This document shows, one piece after another, positions 1 to 4,258 of a stretch of DNA of 11,706 bases (the stretch's first letter is position 1; each line of letters starts with the position of its first letter). The stretch spans positions 1 through 11,706 of the forward strand of contig JBDIBB010000114.1 of NCBI GenBank assembly GCA_039812685.1. Reading direction: 5' to 3'. The translations under genes and the position numbers were made by a program. Below the pieces are notes generated by a model. That model made no database searches. It saw only the letters and a program-made list of their open reading frames with translations, and had not been told where the DNA came from. Source of the DNA: JBDIBB01 sp039812685. Its GTDB lineage: Bacteria > Acidobacteriota > Vicinamibacteria > Vicinamibacterales > JAFNAJ01.

Positions 1-16
1 CAATACTGTTCACTTA
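1..16 (+). repeat. Left terminal inverted repeat of the IS
   Basis: The bases CAATACTGTTCACTTA match exactly, as reverse complement, those at 1443-1458. Base 17 breaks the match. In the restored reading frame the transposase stop codon (complement of TCA at 10-12) lies inside this repeat, so coding sequence runs into the element end. Confidence 0.95.
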
Positions 17-202
17 GGCGATTTGATGCGGACCGATACCTGAACGACTCGTGTCCGCCGGCGACGACGGGGCCGTAAGGGGAACTTGCTCACCTTCCTT
101 TTGACGCCGCGGGGCGTCCGTCGCCCGCGACTGGAGACCACGCGGTCCTCCGCCAACTCGGCCAGCAGGGCGTCATGAAACGCCGATCGTGCCTGAGGGG
201 GG
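10..202 (-). pseudogene. Out-of-frame C-terminal tail of the IS transposase
   Basis: Reading the minus strand one frame over from the annotated transposase gives a continuation that includes FHDALLAELAEDRVVSSRGR and then RTPRGVKRKVSKFPLRPR. This is the lysine- and arginine-rich end typical of IS4-family transposases. It stops at TGA (complement of bases 10-12) inside the left inverted repeat. Shortening the C6 run on the coding strand (G6 at 197-202) by one base joins the two parts smoothly as VAIPPQARSAFHDALL. This is a direct reading of the sequence. It cannot tell a mutation from a homopolymer sequencing error. Confidence 0.85.
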
Positions 203-1393
203 AATCGCGACGGCCACGGGGAGCTTCCGACGCATCACGCGCACCGCGTGTAGAAACGACAGACGGTCCGGATCGACGTCGGCCGTCACGGCGGCCTCGT
301 GCATGAGCCTGCGCAGGGCGAAGTGGGCCAGCAGCAGGCCGTAACACTCCTGGCGGACCAGGTCGGGGGTCTTGCTCCGCAGGACCACGTGGGCACCGCG
401 CAGGTGGGTCTTCAGTTCATCCAGGGCGGTCTCAATCTCCCACCGTTCGTGGTAGAGGGCCGCCAACTCCTCGGCGGGCGAGCCGGCCGGGTCGAGCAGC
501 GTGGTCACCACGCGGTAGAGCGGCTCGGCGCCCGTCACGCCCGCCAGTCGATACTCGATCACCCGCACGCGGACGCCGTCGGCCTGGTGGCGTCGATCGC
601 GGTCCGAGGGATACGTCGTGCTCAGATAGGACCCGTCGGGCAGACGCGTCTCGCAGGGCAGGCGCGCATTGCGCTTGACCCGCCACAACAACGCCGCACC
701 GGTGGCACAGGCTGCGGCCCACAAGGTTCCGCCGAAGAACTGGCGATCCGCCAGACAGAGCATCTCCGGCCGCAACGCCGGCACCACGCGGTGGGCCAGC
801 GTCGTCTCCCCCTCCGCATACGGCCCCACCGCCGTGCCAAACAGCACGTGGGTCCCACTCTCGACCAGCGACACCAGACGCACCTGCGGATAGGCACTGG
901 CGCCGCGGCTTGCCCCGGGGCGCTGGAATGCCCGGACGTTGGCCCGCGTATCGGCGACATCGACCGTGGTGCCGTCCAACGCCACGAGGCGCCAGTCGCG
1001 ATACCACGCGCCCCGCGTCTCGCGCCGGGCGATCGGCCCGACCACCGCGTCGTGCAACTGCTGCAGCGGCACCGACCCCAAGCGCGTCCGGGCCTGCGAG
1101 ATCCCCGACTTCCCGGTCACGTTCAGGGACACGGCCGGCCCCGCCAGCCACTGCAGCCCTTCCAACAGGCACCGCAGCACTTCCCGGTAGGACGCCTGCA
1201 TGTAGATCGCCAAGGCGATCACGTAGTACACGACGACATGCGCCGGCAGATCCCGCTGCCGGATACTGCCCTTGCCCGTGGCGGCCAGTGCCTCCTCGAT
1301 CCGCGCGCGGGGAAACGTCTTGGCCAAGACGCCCAGGCTGATGTAGTCGGTCAGGCGGGGGCCTGGCGGCAATTCGGCGATCGTGCGAGCCAT
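173..1393 (-). CDS. IS4-family transposase, C-terminally frameshifted (406 aa as read)
   Basis: This is a DDE transposase that cuts and rejoins DNA at the IS ends. The N-terminal part (about residues 15-110, with ASYREVLRCLLEGLQWL at 67-83) looks like the IS4 N-terminal domain. The catalytic core has D140 (LVALDGTTVD), D216 (CLADRQFFGG) and E321. The E lies in a complete YREK signature: Y314, R317, E321 and K328 in YHERWEIETALDELK. The ATG start has a strong ribosome binding site, AGAGGAGG (minus strand, about 1401-1408), 8 nt upstream. The frame ends early at residue 406. The expected basic tail is found one frame over (see 10-202), with a G6 tract at 197-202 as the likely place of the shift. 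With one base fewer there, the protein would be 460 aa. The catalytic residues are intact, but loss of the tail may abolish activity. I am sure of the family; whether the shift is real or a sequencing error is open. Confidence 0.93.
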   Translation of the reverse strand: MARTIAELPPGPRLTDYISLGVLAKTFPRARIEEALAATGKGSIRQRDLPAHVVVYYVIALAIYMQASYREVLRCLLEGLQWLAGPAVSLNVTGKSGISQARTRLGSVPLQQLHDAVVGPIARRETRGAWYRDWRLVALDGTTVDVADTRANVRAFQRPGASRGASAYPQVRLVSLVESGTHVLFGTAVGPYAEGETTLAHRVVPALRPEMLCLADRQFFGGTLWAAACATGAALLWRVKRNARLPCETRLPDGSYLSTTYPSDRDRRHQADGVRVRVIEYRLAGVTGAEPLYRVVTTLLDPAGSPAEELAALYHERWEIETALDELKTHLRGAHVVLRSKTPDLVRQECYGLLLAHFALRRLMHEAAVTADVDPDRLSFLHAVRVMRRKLPVAVAIPPSGTIGVS

Positions 1394-1442
1394 CCGGTGG
1401 TCCTCCTCTGAGGGCGCCCACAGGATACCGCCGATAATACGT

Positions 1443-1458
1443 TAAGTGAACAGTATTG
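1443..1458 (-). repeat. Right terminal inverted repeat of the IS
   Basis: The bases TAAGTGAACAGTATTG are the exact reverse complement of bases 1-16. This end lies upstream of the transposase start at 1393, leaving a leader of about 50 bp in which transposase expression signals must sit. Confidence 0.95.
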
Positions 1459-1536
1459 GGCCTAGCGGGCCGCGCGGGTTGACGGCAAGTGGACTCACAT
1501 CGGCCCGGTGCCTGAGGGCAGAGCCCCTGTCCTCCT

Positions 1537-1755
1537 TCAGGCCCGCTCCCACTGCTTCCGAGTGATTCCGGCCTGCCGCAGGACGATCGCCATCAGTTCC
1601 AGGCCGATGTCGCCCTGGTGGGGATTCGGGATGGTGAGGACGAGGTCGCCCTTCACCATGAACTCGTGCTTGCCGCCGGAGAACGGGCCCTCGAAGCCGA
1701 AGGTGCGCAGGCCCGCGATGAGGACCCGGCGCTTGGTCGGCCCCCACGGAGGCAT
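1537..1755 (-). CDS. hicA: HicA-family toxin (mRNA interferase), 72 aa
   Basis: HicA toxins are small double-stranded-RNA-binding-like ribonucleases that cleave mRNA, and they are held inactive by HicB. The sequence has the family pattern: a basic N-terminal helix (KRRVLIAGLRTFGFEG, residues 8-23), then GGKHEFM with the expected catalytic histidine H30, then LTIPNPHQGDIG and a C-terminal helix ending ITRKQWER. I place the start at the ATG whose first base is 1755, which overlaps the hicB stop by one base (TGATG). A longer frame reaches 1836, but that extension lies inside hicB and does not resemble HicA. At 72 aa the length is normal. Translational coupling to hicB would keep toxin and antitoxin in step. 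No DNA signature of decay is visible, so the toxin is probably functional. Confidence 0.88.
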   Translation of the reverse strand: MPPWGPTKRRVLIAGLRTFGFEGPFSGGKHEFMVKGDLVLTIPNPHQGDIGLELMAIVLRQAGITRKQWERA

Positions 1756-1994
1756 CAGCTGGCCCTGCGCACCTTCACCGTGATGCCATCGAGCGAGGGC
1801 ACAGCCAGCCCCCGGGCCACCCGCACGAGCAGCCATTCCTCGATGACCTCCGCGAGGTCGCGACGGCAGCCCTCCAGGGTGGCTCCGGTGGCGACGACGC
1901 CGCGGAGCCCACGCACTGTCGCGGCGAAGGTCCCGTCAGGGAGGAGTTCGTAGCGGGCGCGCTCGAGGGCTCGTGCGATGTAGTCGGTGACCAT
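1755..1994 (-). CDS. hicB: HicB-family antitoxin, 79 aa
   Basis: HicB antitoxins bind and block HicA. This protein shows the HicB-like partial RNase H fold pattern: ARYELLPDGTFAATVRGLRGV (about residues 13-33), then a VATGATLEGCRRDLAEVIEEWL helix (34-55) and a final LAVPSLDGITV strand. It is short, so it lacks the C-terminal helix-turn-helix or ribbon-helix-helix DNA-binding domain of longer HicB proteins. Any autoregulation would need another DNA-binding surface. The antitoxin gene comes first, the reverse of the E. coli hicAB order, and it overlaps hicA by one base. A promoter-like TGTAGAAT box ends only 9 nt before the ATG, which would give a nearly leaderless mRNA. The family call is sound; the cognate pairing is inferred from adjacency. 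Confidence 0.87.
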   Translation of the reverse strand: MVTDYIARALERARYELLPDGTFAATVRGLRGVVATGATLEGCRRDLAEVIEEWLLVRVARGLAVPSLDGITVKVRRAS

Positions 1995-2003
1995 GCCCTC
2001 AGG

Positions 2004-2016
2004 ATTCTACAGCGGA
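2004..2016 (-). promoter_or_regulatory. Candidate extended -10 promoter of hicBA
   Basis: On the minus strand the bases read TCCGCTGTAGAAT, with a TG directly before the TAGAAT hexamer. No good -35 is seen 16-18 nt upstream. The hexamer ends 9 nt before the hicB ATG, so transcription would start about 3-4 nt before the start codon. The same motif with one difference lies upstream of gap. Confidence 0.45.
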
Positions 2017-2049
2017 GCGTGCGCGCGCCGTCTGCGGGAACACGACGCG

Positions 2050-2060
2050 TCCGGTAGAAT
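2050..2060 (+). promoter_or_regulatory. Candidate promoter of the MNT gene
   Basis: The plus strand reads TCCGGTAGAAT, the same core motif found on the minus strand ahead of hicB, the DUF433 gene and gap. It would leave a leader of roughly 75 nt before the start at 2143. No clear -35 is visible. The rest of 1995-2142, between the divergent hicB and MNT genes, shows no other feature I can name. Confidence 0.35.
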
Positions 2061-2142
2061 GAACGGCAAGACGTCGTGAAGGGCTTCGCCCGGCACCGGA
2101 GCCGGCGATCTTGCGAGGCCGCGGCACGACGGGGGCAGCCCA

Positions 2143-2493
2143 ATGGAAGACGCCATCACCGTCGGGTCGGGATCGTCGCTGGACGCACCGGTCCTCGCTG
2201 ACATCGTCAGGCGCCTCGTCGCGGCCTATCGGCCGGAGCGCATCTACCTGTTCGGGTCGATGGCAAGGGGTGACGCAGGACCGGACAGCGACTACGACGT
2301 CCTGGTCGTGGTCGCCGATGATGCCGAACCGGAGCGCCTGGCCAGCCGGCGCGGGTACGAAGCGCTGGTCGGCACCGGGTATGCCGCAGACATCCTCGTC
2401 TGGCGGCGGAGCGCCTTCGATGTCAGGTTGCCACTGAAGGCGTCGCTCCCCGCGACGGTCGCCCGTGAGGGTCGACTGCTGTATGCAGCCTGA
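2143..2493 (+). CDS. MNT-type nucleotidyltransferase (MntA-like antitoxin), 116 aa
   Basis: This is a minimal nucleotidyltransferase of the pol-beta fold. In MntA/HepT-type systems such proteins inactivate a HEPN ribonuclease toxin by adding AMP to it. The signature GSx10DxD is complete: G38-S39 in YLFGSMARGD, then D50 and D52 in SDYDVLVVV. A third acidic residue, D83, sits in AADILVWRR, so the active site looks intact. The ATG at 2143 has a purine-rich stretch (GGGGGCAG) upstream. A full HEPN partner is expected directly downstream, but only a short remnant can be read (2483-2605). The protein may therefore be an orphan antitoxin or an unrelated solitary nucleotidyltransferase. The fold and family are clear; the toxin-antitoxin role is inference. 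Confidence 0.85.
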   Translation: MEDAITVGSGSSLDAPVLADIVRRLVAAYRPERIYLFGSMARGDAGPDSDYDVLVVVADDAEPERLASRRGYEALVGTGYAADILVWRRSAFDVRLPLKASLPATVAREGRLLYAA

Positions 2494-2605
2494 TGCTGCC
2501 CGTCGCGCCGACACCCTGCCGCAGTCCCGGCAAGGTTCAGGTTCTTCGAATGCCGGTGAGCACCAGAGTCCTGCTCGTCAGCGACGGCTCATGCGACCTC
2601 GATGA
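2483..2605 (+). pseudogene. Remnant of a HEPN-domain toxin gene
   Basis: An ATG at 2483 overlaps the end of the MNT gene in another frame and opens MQPDAARRADT, which resembles the usual start of HEPN partners of MNT proteins (an MQPD...ADT... opening before a WLxKAxxDLRxAE helix). After that the likeness is lost: the frame gives 40 residues and stops at 2603-2605. A weak echo of the expected helix (KVQVLRM) appears in another frame near 2530-2552. The frame runs into the 3' end of the convergent DUF5615 gene at 2589. I infer that the HEPN gene was truncated when this neighbour arrived. The N-terminal likeness is short and could be chance. Confidence 0.35.
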
Positions 2606-2915
2606 GGGTGTCGCCTCGCTCCAGCGCAGCGAGGATCGCGGGGAGTTCGGCTGCTACGCGGACGAGGAGGGGAGCGCGCCTCGTGTTGCCCAGTCTCAGC
2701 CACACGACAGGCGGTCCTCCGTTCAGGACCCGCCAGACCGCGAAGTCTTCGTCCTTGGTGAAGATGACGGCGTCGCGTGCGCGGGCCTCGTCACGAACAC
2801 GCGCGTCAGGCGCGGTCGCCAAGCCGAGGTCCAGCACGTGGACAGCCTCGTGGCCCATCGCCGCCAGCCGGCGCGCCAGCGCCGGCTGGAGTTGGGCGTC
2901 GACGAGGCACCGCAC
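2589..2915 (-). CDS. DUF5615 PIN-like protein (predicted VapC-type toxin), 108 aa
   Basis: DUF5615 proteins have a PIN-like nuclease fold and are commonly paired with DUF433 proteins as predicted toxin-antitoxin modules. The acidic residues expected of the fold are present: D6 in CLVDAQL, E43 in the helix before DAVIFTKDEDF, and D55/D57 within that motif. The VVWLRLGN strand (70-77) is also typical of the family. Length is normal. The start is GTG, whose first base is 2915, one base after the TAG of the upstream DUF433 gene, so the two are surely co-transcribed and probably translationally coupled. The 3' end overlaps the HEPN-like remnant read from the other strand. The family is well supported; the RNase activity is inferred from the fold and has not been shown for this protein. 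Confidence 0.85.
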   Translation of the reverse strand: MRCLVDAQLQPALARRLAAMGHEAVHVLDLGLATAPDARVRDEARARDAVIFTKDEDFAVWRVLNGGPPVVWLRLGNTRRAPLLVRVAAELPAILAALERGDTLIEVA

Positions 2916-2916
2916 C

Positions 2917-3141
2917 CTACGTGCTCCGCAACACCGGGTGATCGTTCTGGCGGGACGCGAACTCGAGGACGGCCGTGATGTCCTCGTCTTCGAGGTACGG
3001 GTAGTCGCCCAGGATCTCCTCTCGCGTCGCGCCGGCGGCGAGGAGATCGAGCACGTCCTTGACGCGGATTCTCAGGCCCCGGATGGTCGGACGTCCGCCA
3101 CAGACCGACGAGTCGATCGAAATGCGTTCAATGGCGCTCAC
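2917..3141 (-). CDS. DUF433 antitoxin-like protein, 74 aa
   Basis: DUF433 proteins are small winged or helix-turn-helix-like proteins usually encoded just before a PIN or DUF5615 partner and regarded as its antitoxin. The hallmark CGGRPTIRGLRIRV is at residues 14-27. It is followed by VLDLLAAGATREEILGDYPYL (30-50) and DEDITAVLEFA, all as in the family. The start is GTG, whose first base is 3141, preceded by GGAG with 7 nt spacing. The stop is one nucleotide from the DUF5615 start. A candidate promoter lies 36 nt upstream (3177-3187). It probably neutralises the downstream protein and may repress its own operon through the DNA-binding fold; both roles are inference. Confidence 0.85.
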   Translation of the reverse strand: MSAIERISIDSSVCGGRPTIRGLRIRVKDVLDLLAAGATREEILGDYPYLEDEDITAVLEFASRQNDHPVLRST

Positions 3142-3176
3142 GGGGCTTCTCCAACCTCGCCGACGATGAGACCTCC

Positions 3177-3187
3177 ATTCTAGCGGA
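3177..3187 (-). promoter_or_regulatory. Candidate promoter of the DUF433-DUF5615 operon
   Basis: The minus strand reads TCCGCTAGAAT. The -10-like TAGAAT ends 35 nt before the GTG start of the DUF433 gene, giving a leader of normal length that includes a GGAG ribosome binding site (3149-3152). No convincing -35 is seen. The motif recurs at three other gene fronts in this window. Confidence 0.45.
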
Positions 3188-3451
3188 CATCGGCTCGTCG
3201 GCCAGTCGCGCGTCGCTGGTGGACGACGGCTGACGGCCTCCCCTGTGGCACGTTCGCGGCCCCTGCCCCGTCCCGGGCGACCTGCATCAGCAGCACGTGC
3301 GTGGCGGCCCAGGCCACTCCTCCCACCAGCGCTCCTGTAAGTCTTCGACGAAATGGTGCGTCTATTGCGGTCGCAGGCAGGCGCGACGGTGCGCCCGCCT
3401 CCGCAGACGAGTCCTCGTCCCGTAAGCCTCTGATTTCCTGACAGTTAGGTT
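3183..3451. other. Intergenic stretch without a recognised gene
   Basis: About 270 bp lie between the DUF433 promoter and the tRNA 3' end. The only coding candidate is a minus-strand frame of 48 codons starting at GTG (first base 3326), 5 nt behind an AGGAG, with a short hydrophobic stretch (WAATHVLLMQVA) and a stop at 3180-3182. I do not recognise it and do not call it a gene. The stretch also holds one hairpin (3375-3400). Confidence 0.4.
3375..3400 (-). terminator. Hairpin downstream of tRNA-Leu, possible terminator
   Basis: In minus-strand RNA the arms AGGCGGGCGC and GCGCCTGCCT pair over 10 positions with one G-U wobble and a 6-nt loop. It lies about 52 nt past the tRNA 3' end. There is no U tract, so a role as intrinsic terminator is doubtful. 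Confidence 0.3.
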
Positions 3452-3538
3452 TGGTGCGGAAGGGGGGACTCGAACCCCCACGTTCTTGCGAACGCCAGCC
3501 CCTCAAGCTGGTGCGTCTGCCAATTCCGCCACTTCCGC
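3452..3538 (-). tRNA. tRNA-Leu (anticodon GAG), CCA encoded
   Basis: The complement folds as a class II tRNA of 87 nt. The acceptor stem is GCGGAAG/CTTCCGC. The anticodon stem CCAGC/GCTGG encloses the loop TTGAGGG, giving anticodon GAG at 3502-3504. A long variable arm (GTTC-GCAA-GAAC) marks it as leucine type, and the T stem is GGGGG/CCCCC around TTCGAGT. The 3' CCA is encoded (3452-3454). It reads CUC and CUU leucine codons, CUC being common at this GC content. It sits just downstream of secG on the same strand, and its 3' end faces the accessory toxin-antitoxin cluster. Confidence 0.97.
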
Positions 3539-3552
3539 GATTGGGCGGGCAC

Positions 3553-3572
3553 CGCGTGGGAGGGCCCACGCG
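3553..3572 (-). terminator. Perfect 8-bp hairpin between secG and tRNA-Leu
   Basis: The arms CGCGTGGG and CCCACGCG pair perfectly around a 4-nt loop. On the minus strand this follows the secG stop by 64 nt and precedes the tRNA by 14 nt. It lacks a U tract. It could end secG transcripts, or act in processing of a secG-tRNA read-through transcript. Confidence 0.4.
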
Positions 3573-3584
3573 ACCGGACGGCGA

Positions 3585-3593
3585 ATTGTAACA
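3585..3593 (-). promoter_or_regulatory. Candidate extended -10 promoter of tRNA-Leu
   Basis: The minus strand reads TGTTACAAT, which fits the extended -10 form TGnTAtAAT with TACAAT as hexamer. Transcription would start near 3578, about 40 nt before the tRNA 5' end. A weak TTCGGA lies 15 nt upstream. The hairpin at 3553-3572 would then be in the tRNA leader. Confidence 0.4.
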
Positions 3594-3636
3594 GACCGGG
3601 CGCCGTCCGAACCGCCCGGCCCAACCAGCGCCCCGG

Positions 3637-4029
3637 CTACTGCTGCGGCGGCTGCGACGACGGCTGTGCCGGCGCCGGCGCCTGTGCTGGTGCCGGCGCT
3701 GCGGCCGGGGCTGGCGCCGCCGGTGCGCTCTGCTGCTGCGGGACGGGCGCCGGCGCTGCCGGCGCAGACGTGCCGCCCACGACCGACGAGGGCCCGCTGC
3801 GGCCGACGATCGACAGGGCCAGCGCCCCGATGATGAACAACGCGCCGAGGATGGTGGAGGCACGCGTGAGCACCGTCGCCCCCTGCCGCGCCCCGAATGC
3901 CGTCTGGCTGCTGCCGCCGCCGCCAAAGGCGGCCGAGATGTCACCGCCCCGGCCCTGCTGCAGCAACACCACGAGCAGCAGGAGCAGGCAGACAATCACG
4001 TAGATGGCGACAATCAGGTAGTAGAGCAT
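3637..4029 (-). CDS. secG: Protein translocase subunit SecG with Pro/Ala-rich tail, 130 aa
   Basis: SecG is the small accessory subunit of the SecYEG channel in the inner membrane and assists SecA-driven export. Two membrane helices are visible (residues 2-23 and about 58-76). They flank the conserved cytoplasmic loop QQGRGGDISAAFGGGGS (24-40), a hallmark of SecG. After the second helix comes a 50-residue tail made almost only of Pro, Ala, Gln and Ser, ending in PPQQ; such tails vary widely among SecG proteins. I chose the ATG whose first base is 4029. A TTG nine bases upstream (4038) is the alternative. No Shine-Dalgarno is visible, but a TATACT box ends 8 nt before the ATG, suggesting a leaderless mRNA. 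The gene follows tpiA after 229 bp, in the widespread tpiA-secG order. Confidence 0.93.
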   Translation of the reverse strand: MLYYLIVAIYVIVCLLLLLVVLLQQGRGGDISAAFGGGGSSQTAFGARQGATVLTRASTILGALFIIGALALSIVGRSGPSSVVGGTSAPAAPAPVPQQQSAPAAPAPAAAPAPAQAPAPAQPSSQPPQQ

Positions 4030-4037
4030 AACGCGCA

Positions 4038-4043
4038 AGTATA
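4038..4043 (-). promoter_or_regulatory. Candidate -10 box of secG
   Basis: The minus strand reads TATACT 8 nt before the secG ATG. A start site about 7 nt downstream of the box would fall within 1-3 nt of the ATG. No TTG-type -35 is present; its place is taken by the inverted repeat at 4051-4066. Confidence 0.45.
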
Positions 4044-4050
4044 GCGCGGG

Positions 4051-4066
4051 ACCGCCCAGCGGCGGT
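4051..4066. promoter_or_regulatory. Inverted repeat over the secG -35 position
   Basis: ACCGCC and GGCGGT form a perfect 6-bp inverted repeat with a 4-nt spacer (CAGC). It sits just upstream of the secG -10 box. It could be an operator for an activator or repressor, or a hairpin in the tpiA-secG read-through RNA. Confidence 0.3.
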
Positions 4067-4078
4067 AGCGCGGCTTGG

Positions 4079-4089
4079 GTAACAGTTAC
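4079..4089. repeat. Short AT-containing palindrome GTAACAGTTAC
   Basis: GTAAC and GTTAC form a perfect palindrome around a single A. It stands out as an AT-richer island in a very GC-rich spacer, 50 bp upstream of secG. It could be a protein binding site; nothing identifies a binding protein. Confidence 0.3.
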
Positions 4090-4193
4090 TACTGGCGCGA
4101 CAGGGCGCGTGGCGTGCGGCTGGCCGCCCCTCAGGTTTGACGCCTGGCCCGCCGCGGTCGTGAGGAGGCCCCGCCGATGGCCCGCCGCCGGCA

Positions 4194-4222
4194 GCGCGCG
4201 CCAGCCTCCAGCCGGCGCGCGC
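4194..4222 (-). terminator. Strong GC hairpin after tpiA
   Basis: The arms GCGCGCGCC (4194-4202) and GGCGCGCGC (4214-4222) are perfectly complementary over 9 bp with an 11-nt loop. On the minus strand it begins 36 nt past the tpiA stop. It has no U tract, so it may pause polymerase or protect the 3' end of the mRNA and need not terminate. A direct repeat CAGGCGCCG (4222-4230 and 4232-4240) lies beside it. Confidence 0.4.
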
Positions 4223-4258
4223 AGGCGCCGCCAGGCGCCGGCTCTCAGCCCTGCGCGA

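Larger units (their letters stand above)
1..1458 (-). mobile_element. IS4-family insertion sequence, complete to both ends
   Basis: The element is bounded by a perfect 16-bp inverted repeat (CAATACTGTTCACTTA at the left end, its reverse complement at the right end) and carries a single transposase on the minus strand filling almost its whole length. At 1458 bp with one DDE transposase of the YREK type it fits the IS4 family. The left repeat starts at the first base of the window, so the left flank and any target-site duplication cannot be examined; IS4 elements usually duplicate about 10-13 bp. The right flank begins GGCCTAGCGG. The transposase is frameshifted near its C-terminus, so this copy may be immobile unless the shift is a sequencing error. 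Confidence 0.93.

Noticed and set aside
299..1411. Long open frame on the plus strand across the IS
   Set aside because: It is antisense to the transposase, has no family likeness and is the kind of frame that high GC keeps open.
1512..1530. Small hairpin GGGC-AGA-GCCC after hicA as a terminator
   Set aside because: Only four strong base pairs and no U tract on the minus strand.
1442..1747. Minus-strand frame of about 100 codons overlapping hicA
   Set aside because: It is out of frame with hicA, rich in Arg/Pro/Gly/His as GC shadows are, and ends in the IS terminal repeat.
2493..2978. Plus-strand frame starting at the MNT stop (TGATG), which could pass for a coupled partner gene
   Set aside because: Most of it is antisense to the well-supported DUF5615 gene and it shows no HEPN features. 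Only its first 30 codons could hold part of a decayed HEPN frame.
3452..3538. tRNA-Leu as an integration site with a duplicated 3' end
   Set aside because: I found no second copy of the tRNA 3' end in 1-3450 and no integrase. The idea remains only as a hotspot suggestion.
3180..3995. Long minus-strand frame running through tRNA-Leu and secG
   Set aside because: It crosses the tRNA gene and lies out of frame with secG; its composition is Arg/Ser-rich low complexity.
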